Positions 22,819 through 34,121 are shown, counted from the stretch's first letter. The stretch: DNA of 64,000 nt from Eublepharis macularius (GCF_028583425.1 NC_072802.1:18299926-18363925); one strand, 5' to 3'. Notes: generated by a model not told the origin, from the sequence alone. A program made the numbers and translations.

Positions 22819-25800
22819 CTGCAAAATTCAGAACAACAATATTCACCAGGACATTCCATGACCCAATACTAAGGGAATCCTGTATCTCCTTAAAGAGTAA
22901 CAAGATTCCCCAGCATTAGCTCTTTTATTCCACAAACGCTGAAGCTGGAATAAAACCTTACTTCTTTAAGGAACCACTAAACTCCTGTTTATTTTTGCTT
23001 CTACAGACGAACACAGCTCCAACTCTGGAATGATTACCCCTGACTTAAGGGTACAAGCACGTAACTTCTAAAAGACCCAATGATGACCAAAGAAAGGAGA
23101 CCAAGCTTAGGCAAAATCCCTTCAAGTCCAAGGATCTACATTTCTAAGTCCGGATAACTCCGAACGAGACTAATGGATATGGGACACCCAGGGCTTTTTT
23201 TCAGCTGGAACGCAGTGGAATGGAGTTCCCGAACCTCTTGAAAATGGTCACATGGCTGGTGGCCCCGCCCCCTGATCTCCAAACAGAGGGGAGTTTAGAT
23301 TGCCCTCCGTGCCACCATGCAATCTAAACTCCCCTCTGTCTGGAGATCAGGGGACGGGGCCACCAGCCATGTGACCATTTTCTCCGAGGGCAACCCACTG
23401 AGTTCCACCACCTCTTTTCCCAGAAAAAAAGCCCTGGTGTCAGCTATTAGATACAGGGAACATCCAGCAACTGAATTTGGGGAAGAGGTGAGCAAATAGT
23501 TAGCCTAGTCTTTGGAATGTGTGAGAAACAGCTTGCCAAGACTTAGCTTTAAGATATGCTCCTCACTAGAAATGTAGACATTCCTTTTTCATAGGACTAG
23601 AGATAGTCACAAATTTATAAGCCCTACTAAATTTTGCACTGTTGCTAATTGTATTACTCAGTTATTTAATCTGGCTTCTAGAATCTTTTGAAAAACTAAG
23701 CAATCGTTATACTGCTAGTATAACTAATCTATCAAGTTTAATAGGAACTGATCACTAATATTGTACTATCACAAAATTAATAATCTGTTATTTTTACTAC
23801 ATTCACCGTTTAATATGTTGTTTGTTCATGAAAAATTAATAAAAATATTTTTTTAAAAAAAGATACGCTCCTCACAGGTGGCACGTACAGAAACAAAAGG
23901 CTTAGATGTGAGGAGCACCTTTGGTTTTGCAGAATAGGTCAAATAGGAATGTTCAGGAGGGCATTTTTATGAAGGGTTTGAACGATAGCAGAGCGGAACA
24001 GTCCAAGAGGGGACCTTTTAATGGAATACGATTGCAGCCCATTGCAATGATTATTCGAGGTATTCTCTGGCTTTGACTCTACTGCTACCTTTGTAATTCC
24101 ACTTACTACATTATACTGTTTGTATTGTCTTTTCATTCTGTGCTACAACATGGTTCTTGGTTATATTATGTTGCATTCATTCCTTGCTTTTATTCTGTAA
24201 CCCACCTCGAGTCTCAGCAAGAAAGGCAGGCTTATCAGTAAAGTGAATAAAAATAAAATGCAAGCAATGTGTAAATGGAAAGGTGTAACTGAACCAGATA
24301 TTGATCCCCAGATGTAAGAATTAACAGATGTAGCATCCAAGGAAGTAGTACCATATATAAAAACCAAGGCTCAGAAGAGATGTATTTTTTTAAAAAAAAT
24401 CAGCGAAATTTTGTGCAATTGCATGCTGTATTTTCTACCCTTCCCCTTTCTTGTTTTGTTTTCCACTTTGGGATTTTTTTCTAATTATTTGATTGTCTCG
24501 TGTGTGTGTGTGTGTGAGACAGAGAGAGAGAGAGAGAGAGAATGAGAACGAGTACTGAATGTGTAGGGGGAAATCCTGCAGTAACTATCTCTGATGTTCA
24601 ATTGCCAGGGGCTTCCAAAGAAGGTTTTACACTGTAAGGGCTCTGCTGGATGGGAGGGGAAGGTTGGAGAACTGGGATGAGAAATACATATAAGTTGCAT
24701 AAAATTAATTTCATAAACATGTATATATTTTTTAAAAATTAAAAACAAAAAACACTATGACAATAAGACACCTTCTTAAAATTTATTATATCCTAGTGTG
24801 AGTTCTGGCCAAATTATGTACTAGCAGAAGTCAATTTAGGCATATTTCAAAGTTTAATGCTATGTCGCTGCAGTCATTTTTTATAGGCTATCAGATCAAA
24901 AGATGGGGAAAAATGAAGGGATTACCTGTTCTGCTGAAGCAACACTTGTGCCAACGGATCCCGTCTGTCCTTGAGGTAGCTCCATATTCAAGTCAAGGCT
25001 GGAGACAAAAAGAAGCCAAAATTACTGCAGAAGCAAGTAGACAATGTGGAAGAGGACCCTTATCTTAGGCCCATGTTGCCTCAAAGCCCAAGCTGAAACG
25101 GAACGCATGAAGCTGCTTTATGACGAGTCCACCGAGGTCGGTCTTGTCTACTTTGACTGGCTGCTGCTCTCCAGGGTCTCAGGCTGAGGTGGTTCACATC
25201 ACCTCCCACCTTGCCCTTTAAACAGGAGATGGTGGAAATCGAACCTGGGACCGTCTGCATGCAACACTGATGCTTTTCCACTGAACCTCATCCCTTCGCC
25301 TTGAACTGCCCACTCTTGCATACCTACACCTCCTGAGCCTCAACACATGTACCCCAAGGATGCAGAAGTCATGGATGACTCACGAAGGATAGCAACAAGA
25401 CTCAAACAACTTGGCCGACACAAGCAATGCGCGTGCTACAGAACATGTCCCCCAATCCTCTGCATTCTACAGACGTTTCTCCACACCTGCCAGTTGGGCC
25501 AGACAAATCCTGCATGTTAATTCTTCAGGAATACGGGGAGATGCCACACAATGATATTCCAAGCTTCTGTCCATACAGATGTCAGGTTACATTTATTAAT
25601 ATCTTCAAAAAAACAAATATGGTTCCACGAATGACATGCCAGCCCTGGATGTGGGATAGTAGTAGAGAACGCCATCAAGACATAGCTGACTCATGGTGAC
25701 CCCTGGTGGGGATTTCATGGCAAGAGACTAACAGAGGTAGTTTGCCGTTGCTTGCCTCTGAAACCTTGGTCTTTGTTGGAGGTCTTCCATCCAATTACTA

Positions 25801-28800
25801 ACCAAAGCAGACCTTGCTTAGCTTCTGGGATCTGACGAGATCAGGCTCACCTGGGCTATCTAGGCTAGGGTGGATGTGGGATAAGCAGATTTAAGTCCCT
25901 CAATGTTTACTCCAAGACCTCTTGATGATCTCCCTACCCAAGCCTAACTTTCCCCATAGGGCTATGAGATTAAGGTTGCCAGCTGGCCAGAAAAAAGCAT
26001 TCTGCCCCATTAATATGCAGAAATGGGCAGCTGAAGTTTTTCATGGAAGGGAGCTCAATGGCATCACCAAATAATCGATGCAAATCAAACAGATGTTAAA
26101 GAGACAGCTGGAGGGATCAGTTTAAAAGTTGCCAATCCCAGATAAGAGGGACCTACTGCAGCCTCCACTGCCCACTTCATAATCCAGTACCCTCTTCTTC
26201 TTATGGCTTCCATTTCTTTTTCTTCCCAAATATTTCATTAAAATGCTGCTTTGATTTGAAGGATGAATGGACAGTATTCCTCCCAAAGGAGGAAAGAGGA
26301 CTGGCAATATTTTTGTGAAAGTATCACACAATATTTCCATGACTCTATTCCCATGCAGTCAGATACCAACATGCTTTGAGTGCTAACTTTTGCGTTAACT
26401 GCTAAGCCTTGAGTACACTGCCAGGTGCCACTGTCATTATGCCCTGACTTGAAGAACACAAGCAAGCCCGATTTCATCAGATCTGAGAAGCTAAGCAGGG
26501 TCAGCCTTTGTTAGCAATTGGATGAGAGGTCTCTAAGGAAAACCAGGGCTGCTATGCAGAGGCAGGCTATGGCAAACCACCTCTGTTAGTTTCTTACCTT
26601 GAAAACCCCAGCAGGGGTTGCCATAAGTCAGATATGACTTGGCAGCACTCTCTAGTACCACCACGGCCATTATGACACTTGAGGTTTCAAGCCTTCTAGA
26701 AGTTCACACTCACCCTGCTTCATCGGCCATTTCCTGCAGAAGCAGATCCACTTGATTCTGGAAAAAAAAGAGGGGGAAAAGACAGAATCAATGTATAACA
26801 TAATTTGCATAAATAGCAGCACGACAAATGAGATCTAAATTTAAGAACTTCAAGTATTTTGCCACCAGGGGGAGCTGCAAGTATGTATGCTCAATCTACT
26901 GTGTTTCCAAAAAAAGAAAAAAAGCTCTACTCATGCAAGTAGTCCTTTAAATCCACTGGTTCAGGATTCTGGATGATTTTCTTGGCCAGGATCCAGAGAA
27001 CCATTCCACTAAGGTGGCTTTGGGTCTGCATTTCCTCAAACAGCAGCACTACGCCAAGCCACACTTGAAACTTGGAAGACGTTTAGAAGCACTGTGTGAT
27101 CTGCTGTCAGGGCCTGCAGTTGAAATCCCACCAGGCATACCCAAGCCAGGCATTTGGGCCATGCCAACATTCTGTGTGAACTGAGTTTATGCCTTACTGA
27201 GCGGATGCCTTATATACCCACACCCACACCCTGATCTGTAGAGGGTTCCCCAGGATCTAACTTTTAAAAATGCTGGAGCATTTTTCTTGCAGATCAAAAT
27301 CTGCTTTCTTCTGTAGCCAAGAGAGAATACGTTCAGCTCAAGGGGGAAAATGGAAGATGCCTGCCCAGCCCCTTCTCTGAAAGGGCAAAGATAAAGAGCC
27401 CCTGTTAGGGAGAACTGCTATTCCAGTCACATGGCCTCCATAGCTCTTACCTGTGGTGTCGTTAGCGTGGTCGTACTACTCATTGTGTCTTCCATCTGCT
27501 GCGTCTGAACATCTAAGGTTTCAAACTGCTGTTCAAACTTGTCCATCAAACCAGAGATCTGCAGAGGAGGAAACGGTGTTAAGCCAGTAGCACACACCCC
27601 ACATAAAAGGGGAAATTTTAAAACTCAATGTACAAGTTTACCTTTTCCAAGTTCATAGTTTTCAAGGTAGCGTCCATAGATTTAACAACTCCAGCCATTG
27701 ACTTTGTTACCTAGAAGAAAATATACAGATTAGACACATAGCTGCTGTTGCATGCTGGTTAAGTGGCTGGGCTGCAAATCAGCACTCTGCTAGTTCGACT
27801 CCCGTTCCTGCCCTGAGCTCCACAAGTGGCCTTGGGTCAGCCACTCTTCTCAGCCCAGCTCCACAGTTGTATTGTGGGGATAATAATAACACTGACTTTG
27901 TTCACCGCTCTGAGTGTGGCACTAATCTGTCCAGAAGGGTGGTATATAAACACATCATGATCATCAAGATGCGCAGAATGGTCACTGTTACCTTGTCCAG
28001 ATTCCTAAGGAAATCTGGAATACCATTTTCCCTAAACAGCCCGTTTCAAGCAGACACGACATGAATTGGCTTCAGACTTTGCTGGAAAATCTGTTGATCT
28101 GAGTTGCTGTGAGTGGTGCAAACTGGTATTTTGACAACACGTGAGTCTTACTAAAACCTCCAGTAATCGGCTTACCTTGCCCATTGTGACTGCTGTTTGA
28201 ACTCTCGCTGCCACAGCATCTACTCGAGCACTCATGCGCAAGAAGTTGATCGCTTGATTCTTCTGCCGGATTGCATTTTCAGCGTGTATTCTTGCAACTT
28301 CAGTATTACCTTTCTGAATTGCCTTTTTAAAAGAAAGCAGAGCGGTTTCCCCACCTTCTTTGAGAGTTACACCTGAGTACCTTCAAGCTTTTCACCCTTT
28401 CTTTCAGTGACTGAGATAATATAATATAAAATAGTATTTCCCAAACTTCTAACTTCCATTTTCTGAACTACACGCACAGTAGATTAGTGCTTTGCATTAA
28501 AGAAACTCAAATGAGAGATCCCGAAAAGCAAGGGAGTTTTCTGAAGCCTTCTTCAGGTGGTGGGAGAAAGACACACCAATGGCCCAGGATCATGACACAT
28601 AAATGTTCAAGAGAAGGAACACCCATATCTAGGTTTGCAGAACATGCTGCCCTGGACACATGTACTGGGGTGGTGGTGGTGGTGGTGGTGGTGGATCTAC
28701 ATGGCCAAATGATCCAGTCCTTTGAAGGTGTGGGTTTGACCCCTGAAGCTATTGATGTTAAAGATATTCTGGTCAGCAAGATGCTGTTAATTAAGGCAAT

Positions 28801-31800
28801 GAATAAAAGATAGCAGTAAAAATAAGTTGGGATATTGACACTTTAAAGCCTCAACTCAGGATTAACAGTCTCAGGTTTTCAGACTGATGGGCAGATGGGG
28901 CGAGGGAGGAAACAGAAAGCCAACTTGTGGTTAAATAGTTTTTGGGAAGGGGGGAATGAGCATATTTTGGCCACAGCAACACATGAGCTCTGCCAGTTTT
29001 TATGTCCACTTCCAATATCACACTGAAAGATCTTGGTTACATGCTATTAAATGGAGCATCCAGACTTCCAATGCAAAAACTTGCTCACCTTCTTAATTTT
29101 AGCTTTTTCAAGCTTTTCTTCTTTATCGCATTTCTTGGAATTTCTGTTAAGCTCTTTGGCAGCAAACTTCAGGTTAAAGAGATGCTCTGCAATTCAAGTC
29201 AAGGAAGACTTCCAAGTCATCAAAGAGCATCAACGCTGACAGTGCAAAGTCTGCAGAAGAACTCGCTGAGGTTCAAAAGCCTTTTCTCAGAATACCGGGC
29301 CACAATTCGTATCACAAAATAGTGGGTTTGATGGCTTGCTACAGTTACAAAACTCAACCCACTGAAATTGGTGCACAGAAGAACTAGGTTTACATTTCCT
29401 CTCTATTTGGATTTATGGGTCACCCAACCAGAAAGGACATAACAAAAGCATAAACATTTTTTTTTAAATGTTCCATTCTTAAATCTAGAGGAAAAAGTGC
29501 CTGGTTTAGCTTTTGTACAGCAAGAAGAGTGAATCTCATATACAAGTGGGAAATCTCCCACAGGGCAAAATATTTTTTTGGAAAATGATACAGTGAAGAG
29601 ACTCAGGAGATAAAAGTTCCATTGAAAATGAAAGTCTTTCTCTTGAATTATGTAAGGATTGGTGGAGGTAAAAAGTGCCATAAAGTCATATCGGACGTAT
29701 GGCAAGCGCTGCTGGGGTTTTCAAGGCAAGAGACTAACTGAGGTGGTTTGCCATTGCCTGCCTCTGCGACCCTTGCCTTCTTTGGGGGTCTCCCATCCAA
29801 TTATAACTAAGCCCAACCCTGCTTCGCTTCCAAGGTCTAACATGATCAGGCTCCTATGGGCCTATCCAGGTCACAGCTATATAAGAATTACTTCCCAAAT
29901 ATATCAAGAAAGACTTCTGTATAACCAAGAGCAAAGAAACCAGAAGGCCAAAAGTGCACATACTAAGAGGGAATGGTAAATAAAAAGGTATGACATTAAA
30001 CATGATCAATACGATACCCCACACGTGTATGAAAGCCAGAGTGGTGTAGTGGCTAGAGTGAAGGACTAGGACTTGAGTGACCCAGATTCGGTTATGTGCT
30101 TTGCCATAGAGGCTCACTGGATGACCCCGATCCAGTCACACACCCTCAGCCTAACTTATTTCACAAGGTCTTGTGAGGATAAAATGAAGGAGAGGAGGAT
30201 CATGTAAGCTGCTTTGGGACCCCACTATAGAGAAAGCTGGGGTATAAATGAAATAAAAAATAAAATGATATTCCACCCTTCGTTCAAGGAGCTCAGGGTT
30301 CTCTACTACATTTCATCATTAAAATAACCCTGATTAGTAAGACAGACTTAGAGAAGAGCCTAATGAGATCGCCTACGGGTTTCATAGCAAAGGGATGATT
30401 TGTACGCAAGGCCGTACTTGACCCCTCCAAATGCTCAAGGAGGAAGGCCACACCTTCACAAGAGTCAAAGCTTCCAAGTGATCTTCAAGGGCAGCCTCGA
30501 GAAAGGTGTACTGCAGCAAGGCTTGGATGAAAGGGGAGGAGGACAATGATTTAACCAAGAACTAACTAACCCCAGACTTTCCTTCTGGGTGAATTTATTT
30601 AACTGCTGTGGGGTGGGGCAAATCAAGGACGTTCTATGACAAAGGAGAAGGGAGAGACTTAGCTTCTCTGCATTAAAAAAAACTCCCTGCAAACAGAAAT
30701 CTGGCACCAGCAGAAAGAAAGTCTCTACCTCACTCTTTGCTTGCTGAACTGTTTTCTATTTGCAGGGAGTTTGCAACTTAGGCGCTCCAAAATGGAATCC
30801 TTCATGCACAATCCAAAGTGACACTGTCCATTCCACCACCTCATTTCCCTGTATGCATAAACAAGGTCGAAAGTAGAAAGCAACACAGGAAAGCAGAAGT
30901 TTTTATTGTTTTCCAACTAGCACCTGTCCAAAAGACCTATCTTGCCTGCAAGTTGTAAAAAAAAGATCCCTTTGTAGGGTCATGAAATTTGTTTCCCCAA
31001 ATTAAGCAGTTTATTTTATTATTTTGTAAAATGATACAAAACTATCACGGCAAATATTCAAGAAGCATATAGTGCAGGGGTGGGCAAATTGCGGCCTGCG
31101 GGCCACATGCGGCCCACTACAGAGTTTTTTGTGGCCCGCCAAGAGAGTCAGAAAAATCTGCCTTGAACCGAGATTTCTTTCCCATGCGCAACCAAAGATT
31201 CATCTCGTATTTTCCACTAGGACGGCTACGTCAATACACATGCGCAGTGTAGATACGCGCTTTTCCAGCTGATCTGGTTAATTTCAATTTTGTCTTTGCA
31301 ACAGTAAACTGATTCTAAAATTAAATGTGCTTGCAGCTATAGATGATATGAAATCAGCACAATAAATAAATTGAATAAAACTACCACTATTTTATTTAAT
31401 TTATATTTATTGATTTTTATGATACAATTTATACCTTTTCTGAAATGCAAAGTTAACTAATGAATGCAATCATTTTAAAAGGTGTGGCCCTCCGCTAACC
31501 TCCGCTCCCACAAAGTGGCCCCTGAGCCAAAACAATTGCCCACCCCTGATATAGTGTACTCCCTATGGCTGCAAAGATTTCACTCAGTCTTAAGCTGAAC
31601 TGTTTGTACTGATATAGCAAGAAATTTGTCTTTAGGGAATAGCTAAATAATAAATAGAACATCTAGATTTTAAATTGGACAACCCCCCCCCCCCAGCAAT
31701 TTAAACCACTTTGATTTGAATCAACTGACCCTACAATAAACCTACCATCTATCTTTTATGCAATAGGATACGAAGCTTAGGAGTTATACTGTAAGGCCTC

Positions 31801-34121
31801 ACCACTAGAAGGACATTTTCATTTGTTTTGTGCTCGGCTCCTGGAAGTGAGCTGAGAACAAAACAGACCAGCCTGGACAGTACTGTAAAATTCAGGACAC
31901 GCCTTACTTAATAGGGGTTGAGCGAGAGTAAACAGCTGTTAGGGCACCTTGTCCTGCTGCCTCTGCATGATAAAGGGAAAATGCAAAAGAAGTATGATCA
32001 AAACCCAAACAGAAGGGGTAACTCTCTCTATTTTCCTTGATGATACAGGATTTTAAAAAGCCAGAAGGAAACCTACATCAGTGGCAAAAATCCAAAGAGC
32101 CTGAGGAAGATGACATCATGCTGTGTCACTGTCTGTCATTAAATCGGCCACAAACTAAGCAGAGTGGCCGGCCTCACAAAGCCATTGAGACCAATCCTGG
32201 GTAACAGTGGACTCCTATGCAGAATTACTCCAGTCTAAACCCACTGGTTTCAACAGGCTTTGACTGGTGTAACTCTGCAGAGGACGCACTGTTTCGTTTT
32301 AGAGAGAAGACAAGAGTGAGAAACAGTGGACGAGTGGAAGTCCCAAAGGCAGCCTTGCCCTCTCTAGCCAGATTTGGCGCTGTTTTTGCTGTAATATTGA
32401 AAAGGAACTAGCAGCACCTCCAAGGGTTAGCTGTGACATAAGCCTTCACAGTTAAGAGCCACAGCATCAGAACCATAAAAAGTGCTCCTCAGTTAACAGT
32501 TATATATGCATACATGCAAATACGAAGACTACATTACTGCCAATTAACACAATTGTCCTGTGCTTACTTTGTATACAGAGATGTCACAGACTGGGAATTT
32601 TTGTATACACATTTACAGTTTCCCTTTGTATATACCCAATGCCCACTGAAGCAACTGATGAAGTAGGCTCTAGTACAGAAAATGTTACGCCCCTACCACT
32701 TAGCTTTATACAAGTTTTCTGTGTCCAAGTCACACACCACATTCTCGTGTTTTAATTCTTGCAAGAGATCTGAGAGTTAGGCCACTACTGTCACATGCAC
32801 CCCACTCATACAGCAAACATGGAGGAAAAGGCTGAATCTTGCTCAGAGCAACTTGTAGGCCATCTTCTCAGAGGCAATATTTGAACCAGTGAACACCTGG
32901 ACTCCAGCTCACTTAGCTACATTCGCTCCTTTGTTTCAGCATTTCTTCATCCCTGTATTGGATCTCTGCCTGTTTTTAAATCTTTGCATTTGCAGACTCT
33001 ATTACATCATTTATTGAAATACCTTTGAATCTGACTGTACTGACTCACCATGTGTAATTCTCTTTGAGTCTCAGTGAGAAAGATTCAGATCCAGCTGCAC
33101 CTTAAAGACCAACTAAATTTCTACTAAACTGGAAACTCTGGTTGGTTTTTAAGGTGCTGCTGGACCCAGATCTTGCTCTTCTGCAGACTCACACAGCTAT
33201 CCATCTGATGATATCTTCAGTGAGAAGGGTAGACTAATGTAAGTTTTAGGTGGATGGCTGTGTTGGTGTGTGGCAGAACAGCTGGATTCGAGTCCAGTGG
33301 CAACTACACCAAAAAGAATTTCAGGGTGTAAGTTTTTGGGAGTCAGAGCTCCCTTCTTCAGATACAAGTAGGAATAAGCCTTAAATAATAATTATTATTA
33401 TTTAAATAATAAAAGTTGGTTAGTCTTAAAAAATTATTATTATTATTATAGTAATAAATACAGTAAATAAATATTAATGATGCCTTTAATGGACCAATAT
33501 AGTAAAGAGGCCAGTAGCACCTTAAAGACTTGCCAACTTTATTGTAGCATAAGCTTTTGAGAACCACAGCTCTCTTCGTCCTGCAGCTGACGAAGAGAGC
33601 TGTGGTTTTCGAAAGCTTATGCTATAATAAAGTTGGTTAGTCTTTAAGGTGCTACTGGACTCTTAACTATTTTGCAATTACAGACTAACACAGCGAACTC
33701 CTCTGGATTTAAGGGGCCACAATGCTGGGGGGGGGGGGAGGGTTGACACTACTCAAAACCCCCAAGGAAGGACTATGGGCGACCCCCTAAGGAAGGGCTC
33801 TAAGGCCCCCCCCACACACACACACACATAATATCAGGGGTCTTCTTCCTGCCAAGAAACAGGGCACCAGGCAGCGGCCTGCCAAGACCCACAGCCCCGG
33901 CTCCCTTACCCAGGGGCAAAAGGCAGGGGCGCCTCTGAGGCCACGCCCATCGCCCCCGCCAATCAGGAGCGCCCCCTAGCGCCCAGGTTCCAGCAGGCAA
34001 GCCACGCCCCCTCCCCGACCCGCGCGCCGAGAGCGCGGCTTGGGACGCCCGCCCCTCCACAGCCCCCCAATCAGGAGCGTCCCTTGGCCGCCCCCACAAG
34101 GATACTCTCCATGGCTGACAT
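22774..34121 (-). CDS. CHMP1B: CHMP1B, ESCRT-III subunit, eight coding exons
   Basis: Charged multivesicular body protein 1B, a cytosolic ESCRT-III subunit that polymerises on membranes and recruits MIT-domain partners such as spastin, VPS4 and LIP5 for scission in multivesicular-body formation and abscission. Reading the minus strand, exons at 34121-34106, 29186-29089, 28322-28176, 27710-27642, 27558-27451, 26757-26714, 24998-24926 and 22818-22774 join in phase to 600 nt, i.e. 199 codons plus TAA, the same length as human CHMP1B. Every junction has GT..AG. The product starts [18 protein letters not shown], carries the basic first helix, the conserved stretch from [16 protein letters not shown] to MGK, and ends in a MIM1 motif, [14 protein letters not shown] (residues 186-199). 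It differs from human at only a handful of positions by eye (for example A3 for N3, N19 for S19). In mammals CHMP1B is intronless; this is the multi-exon form. Identity with CHMP1A is excluded by the CHMP1B-type C-terminus. Confidence 0.97.
23189..23436. mobile_element. hAT-type MITE, CAGGGCTTTTTTTC family
   Basis: Both termini intact with palindromic body. The flanks (GGGACACC and GTGTCAGC) do not match, so the duplication has been lost or the copy is a recombinant. Lies in the 3' flank or last intron region near CHMP1B exon 8, about 370 bp upstream of it in gene direction. Confidence 0.88.
23590..23865 (+). mobile_element. Probable LINE 3' tail (AT-rich, poly-A end)
   Basis: AT-rich non-coding sequence ending TTAATAAAAATATTTTTTTAAAAAAAG, as left by L1-type retroposition. 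No coding portion, so the family is uncertain. Confidence 0.4.
24110..24260 (+). repeat. LINE 3'-end repeat (same family as 9235)
   Basis: Contains CACCTCGAGTCTCAGCAAGAAAGGCAGGC followed by an A-rich tail AATAAAAATAAAA, in intron 7 of CHMP1B. Confidence 0.55.
24499..24542. repeat. (GT)n then (GA)n microsatellite
   Basis: Alternating GT tract followed by ACAGAGAGAGAGAG; simple repeat in CHMP1B intron 7. Confidence 0.95.
24926..24998 (-). CDS. CHMP1B: CHMP1B coding exon 7
   Basis: 73 nt: one base of Gly161, then [16 protein letters not shown] and TSVASAEQ (residues 162-185). Acceptor CTCCAG, donor GTAATC. Confidence 0.97.
25095..25300 (-). repeat. tRNA-Ala-derived SINE
   Basis: Minus strand: AGTGGAAAAGCATCAGTGTTGCATGCAGACGGTCCCAGGTTCGATTTCC..TTCATGCGTTCC, diverged copy in CHMP1B intron 7 between exons 7 and 8 in plus coordinates just right of exon 7 (intron 6). 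Confidence 0.72.
25675..25872 (-). repeat. 5S-rRNA-derived SINE
   Basis: Minus strand: CCTGATCTCGTCAGATCCCAGAAGCTAAGCAAGGTC..TTAGTAATTGGATGGAAGACC is clearly 5S rRNA. It is followed by GTTTCAGAGGCAAGCAACGGC and a CTTGCCATGAAATCCCCACCAGGGGTCACC tail. Confidence 0.85.
26466..26656 (+). repeat. 5S-rRNA-derived SINE
   Basis: CCCGATTTCATCAGATCTGAGAAGCTAAGCAGGGTCAGCC..TTGGATGAGAGG is 5S rRNA-like. The tail CTTGAAAACCCCAGCAGGGGTTGCCATAAGTCAGATATGACTTGGCAGCA resembles the BovB 3' end. Confidence 0.87.
26714..26757 (-). CDS. CHMP1B: CHMP1B coding exon 6
   Basis: 44 nt: 14 codons [14 protein letters not shown] plus two bases of Gly161. Acceptor TTCCAG, donor GTGAGT. The split Gly codon is completed by exon 7. 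Confidence 0.96.
27451..27558 (-). CDS. CHMP1B: CHMP1B coding exon 5
   Basis: 108 nt, 36 codons (residues 111-146), [20 protein letters not shown] followed by [16 protein letters not shown]. Acceptor CTGCAG, donor GTAAGA. Confidence 0.98.
27642..27710 (-). CDS. CHMP1B: CHMP1B coding exon 4
   Basis: 69 nt, 23 codons (residues 88-110), [20 protein letters not shown] then LEK. Acceptor TTCTAG, donor GTAAAC. Confidence 0.97.
27745..27962 (+). repeat. tRNA-derived SINE (subfamily C)
   Basis: GCTGGTTAAGTGGCTGGGCTGCAAATCAGCACTCTGC, B box GTTCGACTCCCG, CACCGCTCTGAGTGTGGCACTAATCTG, GGTATATAAACACATCATGATCAT. In CHMP1B intron 3. Confidence 0.78.
28176..28322 (-). CDS. CHMP1B: CHMP1B coding exon 3
   Basis: 147 nt, exactly 49 codons (residues 39-87), acceptor AAAAAG, donor GTAAGC. 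Encodes [20 protein letters not shown], then [20 protein letters not shown] and VQTAVTMGK, the most conserved block of the family. Confidence 0.98.
28668..28694. repeat. (GGT)n microsatellite
   Basis: About eight GTG/TGG repeats, in CHMP1B intron 2 about 350 bp 5' of exon 3 in gene direction. Confidence 0.95.
29089..29186 (-). CDS. CHMP1B: CHMP1B coding exon 2
   Basis: 98 nt, acceptor TTGCAG, donor GTGAGC. Encodes K6 completion and [19 protein letters not shown] followed by [13 protein letters not shown] (residues 6-38), the basic alpha-1 helix of ESCRT-III subunits. Confidence 0.97.
29668..29880 (-). repeat. 5S-rRNA-derived SINE
   Basis: Minus strand CCTGATCATGTTAGACCTTGGAAGCGAAGCAGGGTTGGGC..TTGGATGGGAGACCCC, then GGCAATGGCAAACCACCTC and CTTGAAAACCCCAGCAGC. 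In CHMP1B intron 1, about 480 bp from exon 2. Confidence 0.85.
30033..30264 (+). repeat. tRNA-derived SINE (subfamily B) in CHMP1B intron 1
   Basis: GCCAGAGTGGTGTAGTGGCTAGAG..GGGGTATAAATGAAATAAAAAATAAA. Confidence 0.83.
31075..31548. mobile_element. hAT-type non-autonomous element in CHMP1B intron 1
   Basis: CAGGGGTGGGCAA and TTGCCCACCCCTG ends, perfect 8-bp duplication ATATAGTG at 31067-31074 and 31549-31556. Inverted relative to the copy at 1717-2065 and about 125 bp longer, because it keeps a segment at roughly 31145-31270 missing from that copy. Confidence 0.92.
33000..33240 (+). repeat. LINE 3'-end repeat interrupted by a fold-back retroposon
   Basis: TTGAGTCTCAGTGAGAA at 33064-33080 is the same tail as at 9340. 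It is split by the element at 33081-33216 and resumes after a duplicated TCAGTGAGAA. Confidence 0.65.
33081..33216. mobile_element. Fold-back retroposon inserted in a LINE tail
   Basis: Contains ATCCAGCTGCACCTTAAAGACC and its inverted partner. Flanked by TCAGTGAGAA at 33071-33080 and 33217-33226, a 10-bp target duplication inside the older LINE tail. Confidence 0.8.
33241..33362. mobile_element. Fold-back retroposon, one arm
   Basis: GAGTCCAGTGGCAACTACACC..AGTCAGAGCTCCCTTCTTCAGATAC, single arm of the same broad family, adjacent to the previous copy. Confidence 0.55.
33499..33712. mobile_element. Fold-back retroposon
   Basis: CCAGTAGCACCTTAAAGACT forward near 33511 and its complement ending near 33660, then TTACAGACTAACACAGCGAAC. 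Core CTGACGA at 33587-33593, a GAGAGC/GTTTTC stem with TGTG loop, and GAAA at 33611-33614. Confidence 0.8.
34106..34121 (-). CDS. CHMP1B: CHMP1B coding exon 1 (16 nt coding)
   Basis: The minus strand reads GCCGCCATGTCAGCCATGGAGA then GTATCC. It encodes MSAME plus the first base of Lys6. The first ATG has G at -3 and is chosen because it yields the family N-terminus; a second in-frame ATG is codon 4. The donor GTATCC is acceptable but not ideal. The exon was found by requiring a phase-1 donor that restores the Lys codon with exon 2. Confidence 0.9.

Noticed and set aside
26466-26540. Possible 5S rRNA gene.
   Set aside because: Only part of the 5S sequence is present, with substitutions, and it continues into a SINE tail shared with four other copies.
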